IMG/VR virus record: IMGVR_UViG_3300045303_000221
Coordinates: 1-64,000 of that record
Length of the DNA stretch: 64,000 nt
Source of the DNA: a virus
Direction: 5' to 3' (one strand)
Below, piece by piece: positions 39,609-46,939 of the stretch (the first letter of the stretch is position 1; each line of letters begins with the position of its first letter). The notes under the pieces are model-generated. The model was given only the letters and a program-made list of their open reading frames with translations, did not search any database and was not told where the DNA came from. A program made the translations under genes and the position numbers.

Positions 39609-39687
39609 GCACGGCGTGTGTTAGGTTCCGTAGTACGCCGGGAGTGCAACCGGCAAAGAACGCCGAGCGGAGGCTCGGCAGAGAGGG
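39609..39687 (+). promoter_or_regulatory. Promoter with tandem hairpins for the PASTA lipoprotein
   Basis: CGCACGGCGTGTGT, TAGGTT (39622-39627), hairpin GCCGG/CCGGC with loop GAGTGCAA (39637-39654), then GCCGAGC/GCTCGGC with loop GGAG (39662-39679), then AGAGAGGGG. Confidence 0.7.
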
Positions 39688-39694
39688 GTACGAC

Positions 39695-40135
39695 ATGCGT
39701 GAAGGAATCAAGCGCGTCTGCATCGGGGTCGGCATTCTGCTGGCCGGTGTGGGCGTCGCGTCGGCGCTCGCTGCGTGCGGTAGCGCCGCGACGGCAGGAA
39801 CGGAGGCGGCCCCGGCCGCGACGGTGACGGTGCAGGCTCCGGCCGCTCCGGCGGTGACGGTGACGACGCCCGCTCCCGAGGACACCGCGACCGAGGACTC
39901 GACCACCGAGGACGCCCCGGCCGAGGACGTGAAGATGCCCGACTACGTGGGGCAGACGCTCGACATCGCCGAGGACGAGTTGGACTCGATGGGCGTCACC
40001 TACCACGAGGTCGGCGGCGGCACCTTCGGGATCGTCGTGCCGTCCAACTGGACGGTCTGTCAGACGAAGCCGAAGGCTGGCAAGTCGATCGACATCGCGA
40101 CCGACGTGGCCCTCATCGTGAAGCGGGAGTGCTGA
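39695..40135 (+). CDS. PASTA-domain lipoprotein, 146 aa
   Basis: ATG 39695. Signal peptide with lipobox (CIGVGILLAGVGVASALAAC, LAAC at about residues 25-28), then a Thr/Ala/Pro/Val linker and an acidic stretch, then one PASTA domain at about 80-146: PDYVGQTLDIAEDELDSMGV, PSNWTVCQTKPKAGKSID, VALIVKREC. PASTA domains in actinobacterial kinases bind cell-wall muropeptides; DUF-free single-PASTA lipoproteins also occur. On the host surface it could alter wall synthesis or block superinfection; both are inference. First of four adjacent exported proteins. Confidence 0.8.
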   Translation: MREGIKRVCIGVGILLAGVGVASALAACGSAATAGTEAAPAATVTVQAPAAPAVTVTTPAPEDTATEDSTTEDAPAEDVKMPDYVGQTLDIAEDELDSMGVTYHEVGGGTFGIVVPSNWTVCQTKPKAGKSIDIATDVALIVKREC

Positions 40136-40136
40136 G

Positions 40137-40379
40137 ATGAGCGACCGGGCCTGGGCGATCATCGGCGTGCTCTGCGTCATCTCGATCTCGTCGTTCATCT
40201 ACATGCACACGGTCGGCGCGAAGGGCGAGTCGGCCGGTCCGGCGACGCCGTTCGTCACGCCGTCGTCCGAGACGAACCTGGACGGCACGCCGCGGGTGCT
40301 GCCGCCGGGCATCTCGCTGGAGGATCTGTGTGCGCAGAACCCGGCTCCGTCCGGCTACACCGATCCGGCGTGTGGATGA
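40137..40379 (+). CDS. Membrane-anchored small protein, 80 aa
   Basis: ATG 40137, one base after the previous stop. One N-terminal membrane helix (AWAIIGVLCVISISSFIYMH), then a Pro/Thr/Ser-rich extracytoplasmic part ending in SGYTDPACG with two Cys. Overlaps the next gene by four bases. Function unknown. Confidence 0.65.
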   Translation: MSDRAWAIIGVLCVISISSFIYMHTVGAKGESAGPATPFVTPSSETNLDGTPRVLPPGISLEDLCAQNPAPSGYTDPACG

Positions 40380-40636
40380 TGGGCAGGGTCACTTCCGTGC
40401 TGGCCGTGCTGGCCTGTGCGCTCGCGGTTGCGAGCGTCCCGGCTGAGGGCGCGGCGAAGCACTACAAGAACTGCGGGGCCGTGCACAAGCGCTATCCGCA
40501 CGGCATCGCGAAGTCGCGGGCGGCGGCGAACCGGCAGGTGTGGGTGACGGGCCGCCCGAAGATCAGCGCGTCGCTCTACAAGGCCAACAAGCGGCTCGAC
40601 CGCGATCACGACGGGATCGCCTGCGAGGCACCGTAG
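40376..40636 (+). CDS. Secreted Excalibur-domain protein, 86 aa
   Basis: ATG 40376 (ATG 40379 also possible). Signal peptide MMGRVTSVLAVLACALAVAS ending PAEGA. Mature part: KHYKNCGAVHKRYPHGIAKS and LDRDHDGIACEAP, the complete Excalibur calcium-binding domain (D-x-D-x-D-G-x-x-C-E). This domain is found in exported bacterial proteins, often beside nucleases; here it stands alone. A terminator follows. Confidence 0.8.
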   Translation: MMGRVTSVLAVLACALAVASVPAEGAAKHYKNCGAVHKRYPHGIAKSRAAANRQVWVTGRPKISASLYKANKRLDRDHDGIACEAP

Positions 40637-40647
40637 CTCGACCCACC

Positions 40648-40674
40648 GACCCCGCCGGTACGCGCGGCGGGGTC
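40648..40674 (+). terminator. Terminator hairpin
   Basis: Perfect 10-bp stem GACCCCGCCG/CGGCGGGGTC with a 7-base loop. Confidence 0.8.
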
Positions 40675-40676
40675 GT

Positions 40677-40737
40677 GGCTTGTGAGAGGCACAAGCCGCT
40701 CATCCCCCCGAAGCCCGCCTGACCGGCGGGAGAGAGG
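40677..40737 (+). promoter_or_regulatory. Tandem hairpins and RBS for 40749
   Basis: GGCTTGTG/CACAAGCC (40677-40697) and CCCGCC/GGCGGG (40714-40730), the latter directly before AGAGAGG. No TANNNT box is visible upstream, so this leader may rely on read-through or processing. Confidence 0.55.
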
Positions 40738-40748
40738 AGCAAGCGCAG

Positions 40749-41318
40749 ATGCGCAAGCTCATCATGTTCGCGAGCGCCCTGGCGGCTCTCGTGGTTCCCT
40801 CGATCGCGTCGGCCGACGTGCCGCGCTATCAGACGCAGACGGCGAAGTTCACGATGATCCAGCCCGCGAACGAGTACCACCAGTTCGCCAACGTCTGGAC
40901 GCACGACTTCACCGTCACGACCAACCCGTGCAACGACACGTTCTCGGGCACCGGCGTGCAGACCGGCCACGACGGCAACGGCGACTACACCGCCACGTGG
41001 GACATCACCGGCAAGTTCGGCGCTGGCAACACGGTCACCTTCACGGCGACCCGCGCCGACACGCTCGTGCTCGGCCTGACCAACGCGCCGATGGACAACG
41101 TGCTCGGCGGCACGAACGGCACCGTCACGATCGCCTCGACCGAGTTCGCCGGGCTTCCGCTCGTCACGCCCGACGTGATCGAGGAGAAGCTGTCGGCTCC
41201 GGTGTTCTCCAACCTGAGCAACTACCGCAACCACGGCGCGTACGTCTCGTCCGTCGGCGGCGGCAGCGATGCGGCTCACTCCTGCATCGGGATGCCGATC
41301 GTCTCGGCTCGCTCGTAG
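40749..41318 (+). CDS. Secreted protein, 189 aa
   Basis: ATG 40749 after AGAGAGGAGC. Signal peptide MRKLIMFASALAALVVPSIA ending SADV. The mature part is beta-rich (KFTMIQPANEYHQFANVWTH; DFTVTTNPCNDTFSGTGVQT; WDITGKFGAGNTVTFTATRA) with Cys at about 60 and near the end (HSCIGM), and resembles exported actinobacterial proteins of unknown role. Followed by two strong terminator hairpins, so it should be transcribed at a high level or need tight insulation. Confidence 0.75.
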   Translation: MRKLIMFASALAALVVPSIASADVPRYQTQTAKFTMIQPANEYHQFANVWTHDFTVTTNPCNDTFSGTGVQTGHDGNGDYTATWDITGKFGAGNTVTFTATRADTLVLGLTNAPMDNVLGGTNGTVTIASTEFAGLPLVTPDVIEEKLSAPVFSNLSNYRNHGAYVSSVGGGSDAAHSCIGMPIVSARS

Positions 41319-41336
41319 CTCGACGCTGCGTGCTGC

Positions 41337-41366
41337 GCGGGCGACCAGCCTCCCCTGGTCGCCCGC
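41337..41366 (+). terminator. Terminator hairpin
   Basis: Perfect 12-bp stem GCGGGCGACCAG/CTGGTCGCCCGC, loop CCTCCC. Confidence 0.85.
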
Positions 41367-41397
41367 GTGGTGCGGAGCGCCTGCTCCCGTGGAACGC

Positions 41398-41429
41398 CTC
41401 TCCCGCCGGGTCCCATACCGGCGGGAGAG
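41398..41429 (+). terminator. Second terminator hairpin
   Basis: Perfect 12-bp stem CTCTCCCGCCGG/CCGGCGGGAGAG, loop GTCCCATA, followed by TTCGTTCG. Confidence 0.85.
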
Positions 41430-41498
41430 TTCGTTCGTCCCCAGAACTCGCACGAAACTGGCCGAGCGCGCAGTATCGTGCGAGTTACGGGGGTGCAG

Positions 41499-41684
41499 AT
41501 GGACTGCCCGAGGTGCGGCACGCCAATGGTGCGCGAGAAGGCTCACGACACCTGCCACTGGTGCGGCTACATCGAGCCGTGCTGCTCGGGCGAGTGCTCG
41601 CCGCCGGACTACCCCCCAACCGGCGTGCGCGCGGACCGTTCCCAACGATTCCAGGCCGCGCGTCCCTACTACCCGACAGGTTAG
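41499..41684 (+). CDS. Zinc-ribbon protein, 61 aa
   Basis: ATG 41499 after GGGGTGCAG; a TATCGT box lies about 20 bases upstream. MDCPRCGTPMVREKAHDTCH then WCGYIEPCCSGECSPP: two knuckles C-x2-C and further Cys, a zinc ribbon plus extra Cys cluster. Ends overlapping by four bases (tail to tail) the minus-strand HicA gene. Confidence 0.6.
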   Translation: MDCPRCGTPMVREKAHDTCHWCGYIEPCCSGECSPPDYPPTGVRADRSQRFQAARPYYPTG

Positions 41685-42097
41685 GCCGCTGCGGCGGCGA
41701 CGCCAAGGCTGGCGACCCCGAGGATGCTCATCAGCGTGCCGCGCGGGATCGAGCGGTTGCCGTGCATCGGCACGACCACCTTCCGGCCGCCGCCGGGCGG
41801 CTCAAAGACGGCGTGCGATCCCTTCTGGCCGATGCGCTTGAACCCGGCCTTCACGAGCATCTTGTAGACCTGCTTGGGAGTCATCGCCGGGAGCCGCGAG
41901 CCGACGAAGCTGCGCGTCTCGATCGGGTGCCCTTGGCCGTCCATCGGGATGAACTCGCCGATGCGGTTGCGGCGGTGCAGAGCCTCGTCCCACCGGACGG
42001 ACGGAGGGCGGGCCTCCATGATCCTCGCGGCGCGCAGGGCGACCGCGAGGGACACGCCGCGCGACTCGTGGAGAGCCACCCGATCCCAGAAGTCCAT
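41681..42097 (-). CDS. HicA-domain fusion protein, minus strand, 138 aa
   Basis: The C-terminal 60 residues are a textbook HicA domain: TPKQVYKMLVKAGFKRIGQK, GSHAVFEPPGGGRKVVVPMH, GNRSIPRGTLMSILG; the GSH holds the catalytic His of HicA mRNA interferases. The N-terminal 75 residues (DFWDRVALHESRGVSLAVAL; EALHRRNRIGEFIPMDGQGH) are unrelated and make it twice the usual HicA length. No HicB follows. The start ATG (42097) lies six bases after a TACGAT box on the minus strand (42109-42104), so the message is leaderless. It is one of only three genes on this strand and diverges from 42141. Confidence 0.8.
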   Translation of the reverse strand: MDFWDRVALHESRGVSLAVALRAARIMEARPPSVRWDEALHRRNRIGEFIPMDGQGHPIETRSFVGSRLPAMTPKQVYKMLVKAGFKRIGQKGSHAVFEPPGGGRKVVVPMHGNRSIPRGTLMSILGVASLGVAAAAA

Positions 42098-42103
42098 GCG
42101 TGG

Positions 42104-42134
42104 ATCGTAGTACGACCGCTGCGACCTGTAGCAT
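42104..42134. promoter_or_regulatory. Divergent leaderless promoter pair
   Basis: Minus strand: TACGAT (42109-42104), six bases, ATG 42097. Plus strand: TAGCAT (42129-42134), six bases, ATG 42141. The boxes are 19 bases apart, so the two polymerases cannot bind at once. Confidence 0.6.
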
Positions 42135-42140
42135 TCAGGC

Positions 42141-43736
42141 ATGGGATGGGAGGACTCCGAGGCGCGGCGGTGTGCCGTGGAGCGCCTTCTCGCGGAGGCG
42201 GACTTCAACCCGGGCCTGCACCCGCACGACCGGCGCGGCCGGTTCATGCGCACCTGGCACCGCCCGAAGATGCCCGACTACGCGCAGGGCGGGCACCCGT
42301 TCGCGTCGCGCTACAAGCCGCACATCGACGTGCTGCGCGCGCTGGACGACGCGACGATCAAGCAGCTTGCGACGGAGCACAACGCGGCGTACCCCGAGGC
42401 GGCGGCGGAGATCGCGCAGGGCCACGGGATCGTGAAGGTGTCGATCAAGCCGGACAAGTACGGCAAGACGGCGGAGGTCGTGTTCGCGCCGCAGGTTGTG
42501 CTGGCGGACGGCGGCACGGCGTCGGCGGCCGAGCCGATGATCTTCCCGATCGCGCACGGCGGCGTGAACCGTCCGTTCCTGAAGCAGGTGAAGGGCCACT
42601 TCCGAGGGATGCAGGTGCCGGTGCACGTGGAGTCGGTGACCGGCTACTCGCGCGACACCGAGGTGATCCCTCCGACGATCCGCTCGCAGAGCCTGAGCCG
42701 TCAGGTCGCCACCGGGCAGGCCGACTCGCCGCAGCCGGTGATCCCGGGCCTCGACCCGCAGTCGCGCGCGGACGCGGTGCTGAAGCGCCTGGAGCCGCTG
42801 CGGACGATGCGGACGTACGGCGAGGGCTACGACCGGACGGTGGCGACGCACGCGAACGACGCGCAGCGGATGGCGCTGGCCGGGCGGGTGGACGAGGCGG
42901 AGCACTGGGCGACGCACGCCGAGAAGGCGGCGGCGCACGTGCGGGAGCGAGCGGCGGAGCGTGCAGCGCGAGGCACGGAGGCGTGGTCGAGCACGGCCTG
43001 GCAGCGCCAGCCGAGGATACGGGAGGGCGTCATGGAACTGGACCGGGACGAGGCGGTGGCCTACTACGGCCGCGCGATGGAGCGGCTGGCCGAGCACGGC
43101 TGGCGGCCTCAGCAGGCGCACACGATCGCGCTGGAGGCGGGACGCACGCGGTACGGCAGCGAGTTCAGCACGCTCGTCCTGAGCGAGGGCCTGTTCACGC
43201 GGCTCGGGCACGCCGTCGGCGGCGGCGCTACGCACTACGACAAGTCGAAGCACCCGCACGGCCGGGGCGGCAGGTTCGCGGAGACGCCGGACGCGCCGAA
43301 GCCGGTGCGCCACGAGGCCCCGGAGCCGGAGGCGGCGCTGCCGTCCGAGCACGGCCTGGCGAACATGACGCCGAGGGCGAAGTCGCTGGTGAACGCGGTC
43401 GCGCTCCACTACAAGGCGTTCGGCGGCTCCGACTCGGAGATGCGGTTCCGGTTTCAGTCCGGCAACCTGCATCCGCAGGATCTGCGGCGGATGCGGGAGC
43501 AGGCGATGCGCGCTCGCGATGAGCGCAGCAAGTCGGGCGACGCGGCGGGTGAGAAGGCGGCGCGCGACACGCTCAGCGCGATCAGAGTGGTGGAGCGCGA
43601 GCTTGGTCTGAGCGCCCAGACAGCGCAGCAGGAGAAGCCTGTCTCGTCCGAGGAACTGCTACGGCGGGTGCGCAACCGGCCGGTGGAGCGGTCGATCGTT
43701 GACCCGTACGGGCACTACTCGTATCAGACGGGCTAG
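42141..43736 (+). CDS. Structural-type protein with two HP-x-x-R-x-G-R-F motifs, 531 aa
   Basis: ATG 42141 set by TAGCAT. Motif HPHDRRGRFM at residues 27-36 and HPHGRGGRFAET at 371-382; related motifs occur in 58471 and 62319 and, more loosely, in 52179. Between them: LATEHNAAYPEAAAEIAQGH, a beta region (VKVSIKPDKYGKTAEVVFAP; VPVHVESVTGYSRDTEV) and a helical part (AHANDAQRMALAG-like) with MELDRDEAVAYYGRAMERLA. The C-terminus has YYSYQTG-like aromatic residues. No catalytic motif recognised. I infer a virion or virion-delivered protein from the shared motif. Confidence 0.6.
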   Translation: MGWEDSEARRCAVERLLAEADFNPGLHPHDRRGRFMRTWHRPKMPDYAQGGHPFASRYKPHIDVLRALDDATIKQLATEHNAAYPEAAAEIAQGHGIVKVSIKPDKYGKTAEVVFAPQVVLADGGTASAAEPMIFPIAHGGVNRPFLKQVKGHFRGMQVPVHVESVTGYSRDTEVIPPTIRSQSLSRQVATGQADSPQPVIPGLDPQSRADAVLKRLEPLRTMRTYGEGYDRTVATHANDAQRMALAGRVDEAEHWATHAEKAAAHVRERAAERAARGTEAWSSTAWQRQPRIREGVMELDRDEAVAYYGRAMERLAEHGWRPQQAHTIALEAGRTRYGSEFSTLVLSEGLFTRLGHAVGGGATHYDKSKHPHGRGGRFAETPDAPKPVRHEAPEPEAALPSEHGLANMTPRAKSLVNAVALHYKAFGGSDSEMRFRFQSGNLHPQDLRRMREQAMRARDERSKSGDAAGEKAARDTLSAIRVVERELGLSAQTAQQEKPVSSEELLRRVRNRPVERSIVDPYGHYSYQTG

Positions 43737-43743
43737 ACGCTAA

Positions 43744-43795
43744 GCACGCATCGTGCGCTATACTCCATGTGCGGGGCGAGTGCGCCGCAGAGAGG
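43744..43795 (+). promoter_or_regulatory. Promoter-hairpin-RBS cassette for 43807
   Basis: GCACGCATCGTGCGC, TATACT (43759-43764), imperfect hairpin GCGGGGC/GCGCCGC (43771-43788, loop GAGT), AGAGAGGAGG. Confidence 0.7.
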
Positions 43796-43806
43796 AGGAG
43801 CGAATC

Positions 43807-44376
43807 GTGTCTATTTTCGAGCAGCCGATCAACGTCGATACCCGAGTCGGGCGGATGCTGGACGCGCTTGCTGTGTCTGACAACCGGCGCGGGATGGTGC
43901 TCGTCACCGTCACCGTGAAGGCTGCGGACGGAGGGCGGCGCTACCACGAGGCGTTCGCGATCAAGCAGTGGGCTGGCCGGGACGGGACCCGCAACCTGAG
44001 CGTGAGCATCCACAACTCGGGCGACTGGGCGTCGGGGATCAAGCCGATCACCGTCATGCACCTGAACCTGCTCACCCGCGAGATGTTCCCGGGGCGGGAC
44101 GAGCGCGGCGCTGCGCCGCTGATCCGGTACGCCGCGAACGCCGCGCTGCGGTTCGCGTGGACGGGGACGCTGCCGACTCCGGCGAACGGTTCGGTGGAGG
44201 CGGTCGAGGCGGCGAAGTGCGGCCGGTGCGGGGCGACCCTGGTCGATCCCGAGTCGATCGCGCGGGGCCTCGGGCCGGAGTGCGCGTCGAAGCCGACAGG
44301 CTCGCGGACGATCCGCTCCCGCGAGCGGCAGATGCAACTGGCCGAGCCGGAGCCGGACCTGGCTCCGACCGGCTGA
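43807..44376 (+). CDS. DUF6011-type zinc protein, 189 aa
   Basis: GTG 43807 after AGAGAGGAGGAGCGAATC. The C-terminal part KCGRCGATLVDPESIARGLG then PECASKP is the DUF6011 zinc motif (C-x2-C-g-r-x-L-x-d-p-x-S ... G-x-G-P-x-C), widespread in phages. The N-terminal 130 residues form a beta-rich domain (RGMVLVTVTVKAADGGRRYH; NLSVSIHNSGDWASGI). Possibly nucleic-acid binding. Followed by a terminator. Confidence 0.8.
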   Translation: MSIFEQPINVDTRVGRMLDALAVSDNRRGMVLVTVTVKAADGGRRYHEAFAIKQWAGRDGTRNLSVSIHNSGDWASGIKPITVMHLNLLTREMFPGRDERGAAPLIRYAANAALRFAWTGTLPTPANGSVEAVEAAKCGRCGATLVDPESIARGLGPECASKPTGSRTIRSRERQMQLAEPEPDLAPTG

Positions 44377-44384
44377 CTGAGAGA

Positions 44385-44412
44385 GGGGAGTGCCCTAGTC
44401 AGGGTGCTCCCC
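44385..44412 (+). terminator. Terminator hairpin with T run
   Basis: GGGGAG/CTCCCC outer stem and CCCT/AGGG inner stem (28 bases) followed by TTTCG, the best T run after a hairpin in the window. Confidence 0.8.
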
Positions 44413-44417
44413 TTTCG

Positions 44418-44476
44418 CTATCGTTCTCTGCCCGGCCGGACGGCTGGGAGTGCCACCGGGCGGACGCCCGGAGGGA
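44418..44476 (+). promoter_or_regulatory. Promoter and hairpin leader for 44485
   Basis: TATCGT box after CCCCTTTCGC, then a leader with CCGGGC/GCCCGG hairpin just before GGAGGGAGG. A GGGAGTGCC stretch resembles the loops at 39641 and 46970. Confidence 0.5.
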
Positions 44477-44484
44477 GGACGACG

Positions 44485-44967
44485 ATGATCACCCGCATCC
44501 GCGTAGAGGCCGAGGGCGAGTCCCTGGAGGTAGTGGAGCGCGACCTGCGAGCCGTTCACGCTCGGCTCGTGGCGCACCTACCGGAGCCGCACGTCACGCA
44601 CACGCGCGAGCACGTCTACGAGGAGGTCGATCACGCCGACGCGCCGATCAGCGCCCGGTGGTTCAAGGGCCGGTACGTGTTCGCGTTCCCGGTGGATACG
44701 GAGCACTCGGTGGACGCCGCTCGGCTGAACGGCGAGGCAGCGCCGCCGAGGGAGGGCTTCGTGCCCGGCTACCGGGAAGTGATCGCTGAGCCGGGGACGC
44801 CGGTGACGGCAGCCGGACTCATCGCGGAGTCACAGCGCGCGGACGCGATGGCCGACCGGATGGAGCAGGTCGCAGAGCGGATCGCCGAGAAGTCACCGGA
44901 TCAGCGTGTGTCAGACCAGCTTGCCGCGATGGGCGGCGACGACGATGGAGCGCATGACGTGCGCTAG
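44485..44967 (+). CDS. Hypothetical protein, 160 aa
   Basis: ATG 44485 after GGAGGGAGGACGACG. N-terminal alpha/beta part (TRIRVEAEGESLEVVERDLR; HVTHTREHVYEEVDHADAPI), C-terminal coiled coil (AESQRADAMADRMEQVAERI). Its last codons contain the next promoter. Family unknown. Confidence 0.65.
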   Translation: MITRIRVEAEGESLEVVERDLRAVHARLVAHLPEPHVTHTREHVYEEVDHADAPISARWFKGRYVFAFPVDTEHSVDAARLNGEAAPPREGFVPGYREVIAEPGTPVTAAGLIAESQRADAMADRMEQVAERIAEKSPDQRVSDQLAAMGGDDDGAHDVR

Positions 44968-45010
44968 ACTGTGCGCAACGGCCCGCGACCGACGGGCCTG
45001 ACGGCAGGAG
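44954..45010 (+). promoter_or_regulatory. Promoter and hairpin leader for 45017
   Basis: CATGACGTGCGC, TAGACT (44965-44970), hairpin GCCCG/CGGGC (44981-44997), then GGCAGGAGCAGGAG. Same layout as the cassette but with a reversed stem and no AGAGAGG. Confidence 0.6.
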
Positions 45011-45016
45011 CAGGAG

Positions 45017-45370
45017 ATGCTTGACACAGTGATGGACGGTCTGCGCTCCGCTGCGGCGGAGAAGCAGAGCGAGATCGAGGCGATGGAGGCTCGACTGGCC
45101 GATGCCCGGAGCGAGCTTCGGCGCGTGCACAGGGCCATCGCCGCGCTCGATCCGACGGTCGGACACGCACGCCGGGAGACGCCGGTGTTCGCGAACGAGG
45201 TGCGTCGGCTGCTCGCGGACGGGCCGATGACGAAGGCTGAGATCAGCCGCAAGATCGGCGGGCACCGGACGCGCGCCACGTACGCGCTGCGGACGCTGAT
45301 CGCGGCCGGGGAGGTCACGGCCACCGGCGAGCAGCGGTCGCGGTCCGACGAGTACGCGCTGACGGGCTAG
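45017..45370 (+). CDS. Coiled-coil winged-helix protein, 117 aa
   Basis: ATG 45017 after CAGGAG. Residues 1-45 form a coiled coil (AEKQSEIEAMEARLADARSE), residues 58-117 a winged helix (VFANEVRRLLADGPMTKAEI, SRKIGGHRTRATYALRTLI, ATGEQRSRSDEYAL). Suits a dimeric DNA-binding regulator. Target unknown. Confidence 0.65.
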   Translation: MLDTVMDGLRSAAAEKQSEIEAMEARLADARSELRRVHRAIAALDPTVGHARRETPVFANEVRRLLADGPMTKAEISRKIGGHRTRATYALRTLIAAGEVTATGEQRSRSDEYALTG

Positions 45371-45373
45371 CCG

Positions 45374-45637
45374 ATGCCCATGTACCGGAAGAAGCCGGTC
45401 GTCATCGAGGCGTTCCAGTTCGACTCGGAGACGACCGGCAACGCGATCGTGAAGTGGTCGGCGGGGATGGTGCGCGGCGTGTTCGATGACGACGAGGGGC
45501 CGTACCTGTCGATCGAGACGCACGAGGGGATCATGCGAGCGACGCTCGGTGACTGGGTGATCAAGGGCATCGCGCACGAGTATTACCCGTGCAAGGACGA
45601 CATCTTTCAGGCGACGTACGACCAGGCTGGCGAGTGA
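45374..45637 (+). CDS. Conserved phage protein, 87 aa
   Basis: ATG 45374, three bases after the previous stop. MYRKKPVVIEAFQFDSET, LSIETHEGIMRATLGDWVIK, GIAHEYYPCKDDIFQATYDQ is a very common phage and prophage protein pattern (YrKkPvviEAvq ... GDWiikGv.gEfYpckpdiFe.tY). Its function is not known to me. Overlaps the next ATG by one base. Confidence 0.8.
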   Translation: MPMYRKKPVVIEAFQFDSETTGNAIVKWSAGMVRGVFDDDEGPYLSIETHEGIMRATLGDWVIKGIAHEYYPCKDDIFQATYDQAGE

Positions 45638-45765
45638 TGACGCCGGAGCAGATCAACGCGCTCACGAACTACTGCCTGTTGTCGGTCGAGACGATCAACC
45701 CGCGGTTCGCGTGGGGGAGTCCGAGCGGCACGCATGTGCTGACCGTGAACGCGGGCTACGAGTGA
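45637..45765 (+). CDS. Hypothetical protein, 42 aa
   Basis: ATG 45637 overlaps the previous stop (TGATG) and the frame ends directly before ATG 45766. Product MTPEQINALTNYCLLSVETI then NPRFAWGSPSGTHVLTVNAG. The tight junctions on both sides are the main support. Confidence 0.5.
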   Translation: MTPEQINALTNYCLLSVETINPRFAWGSPSGTHVLTVNAGYE

Positions 45766-46092
45766 ATGGAGCGCAGCCTGGGCGGGCCAGTTTGGCACGC
45801 GAGCGCAGTGGGTAGGTCGGTTCAGTCGAGCGAGGCGATGGCGCGGCACATGCTGCGCGGCGTCGGCGACTACCGGGCGGGCGAGTGGGTGATGGGCGGC
45901 GAGGGCACCGTGGTGCACGTCCAGCGGCGGCTCAAGCCCGAGGAGGCGGAGACGACGGGCGCGATGCGTGACGTGCGCAGGACGCCGGAGGCGGTGGCCC
46001 GGGTGGACGTGCTGGTCGAGGCGCTGCTCGCGATCGGCCATCCGATGGCTGGGATGATCCGCGACATGAGCCGCGGACTGGGGGAGGTGTGA
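45766..46092 (+). CDS. Hypothetical protein, 108 aa
   Basis: ATG 45766 follows the previous stop without gap. Product SSEAMARHMLRGVGDYRAGE, EEAETTGAMRDVRRTPEAVA, RVDVLVEALLAIGHPMAGMI: helical C-terminus. Function unknown. Confidence 0.6.
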   Translation: MERSLGGPVWHASAVGRSVQSSEAMARHMLRGVGDYRAGEWVMGGEGTVVHVQRRLKPEEAETTGAMRDVRRTPEAVARVDVLVEALLAIGHPMAGMIRDMSRGLGEV

Positions 46093-46346
46093 TGCCGCCA
46101 GCGCTCGTGTCGGTGCAGGTGCGGGTGCCGCCGGAGATGCGCGACCGGTGGGCGGCGAAGGCGGCGGGGCTGGGCGTGACGCTGCCGGAGTTCGTGCGCT
46201 CGTGCGTGGAGCAGACGCTGGCCGGGCCGGTGCCCGCGCCGCGCGGCTCCACGACCGGCGGCACGGGTCACGTGACGGTGGAGTGTCGCTGGCAGCAGCG
46301 GCACAAGAAGGGCGTCCGCTGCGGCTACTGCCACCAGACGCCATGA
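46092..46346 (+). CDS. Ribbon-helix-helix-like protein with Cys tail, 84 aa
   Basis: ATG 46092 (GTG 46089 also possible). VSVQVRVPPEMRDRWAAKAA then GLGVTLPEFVRSCVEQTL is the strand-helix-helix pattern of CopG/Arc-type regulators. A C-terminal WQQRHKKGVRCGYCHQTP adds C-x2-C and His. Likely a small DNA-binding dimer. Overlaps 46343. Confidence 0.65.
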   Translation: MPPALVSVQVRVPPEMRDRWAAKAAGLGVTLPEFVRSCVEQTLAGPVPAPRGSTTGGTGHVTVECRWQQRHKKGVRCGYCHQTP

Positions 46347-46534
46347 CGCGCCCGTCGATGCTGAGGTGTCCGCGCGACGAGGTGCACGAGGCGCACGACT
46401 GGCTGTGTCCGTGGCAGACGCCGACGGAGCGGTGGTGCCCGGGCGTCGCGCGCACGGAGACGTTCTACTACCGGGCGAATCGGCCGCGCGCGATGGACCT
46501 GCGCGATCGACCAAAGAAGATCGACATCCGGTGA
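46343..46534 (+). CDS. Cys/His-rich protein, 63 aa
   Basis: ATG 46343 overlaps the previous stop. LRCPRDEVHEAHDWLCPWQT then WCPGVARTET: three Cys and two His. Basic C-terminus (RDRPKKIDIR). Unknown family. Confidence 0.55.
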   Translation: MTRPSMLRCPRDEVHEAHDWLCPWQTPTERWCPGVARTETFYYRANRPRAMDLRDRPKKIDIR

Positions 46535-46582
46535 GTTTTGGCTGCCCGTAAGGGATTGCCGCGAGGGCTGCCGGAGGGCTAT

Positions 46583-46627
46583 CTCATAGCATGTGCTATA
46601 CTTCGGTTGGGCGACAACCAACTGGAG
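46583..46627 (+). promoter_or_regulatory. Promoter-hairpin-RBS cassette, divergent copy, for 46636
   Basis: CTCATAGCATGTGC, TATACT (46597-46602), hairpin GGTTG/CAACC (46605-46619), then CTGGAGG in place of AGAGAGG. Confidence 0.7.
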
Positions 46628-46635
46628 GCACCGCC

Positions 46636-46932
46636 ATGACCGACGAGAACGCGCCGAACACCTACCAGATCAGCAAGCTGGAGTGGTCTGATCTGGGGAG
46701 CGGGTGGAAGCAGGCCGTCGTGCGCGTGGAGCGCGGCGAGACGGCCGACAACCCGACCAGCACGAAGCCGTGGAAGCGGCTGCTCGGGCCGAGCCTCGTG
46801 ACCTACGAGCAGGCCCCCGACGGCGGCATCCGGGTGCTCGTGCAGGACCTGCCGCCGAAGCCGCGGTTCACGGACGAGGAGAAGGAATCGCTGCGTCGGC
46901 AGAACGCCGCGATCGGCGACGCCCTGCTGTAG
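46636..46932 (+). CDS. Hypothetical protein, 98 aa
   Basis: ATG 46636, nine bases after GGAGG. Product NTYQISKLEWSDLGSGWKQA, PSLVTYEQAPDGGIRVLVQD, TDEEKESLRRQNAAIGDALL. Soluble, unknown. Single-gene unit. Confidence 0.7.
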   Translation: MTDENAPNTYQISKLEWSDLGSGWKQAVVRVERGETADNPTSTKPWKRLLGPSLVTYEQAPDGGIRVLVQDLPPKPRFTDEEKESLRRQNAAIGDALL

Positions 46933-46939
46933 CAGGCTA

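Noticed and set aside
40682-43522. Plus-strand open frame of 946 codons
   Set aside because: It runs through two terminators, the 40749 and 41499 genes in another frame, and the minus-strand HicA gene; composition is shadow-like.
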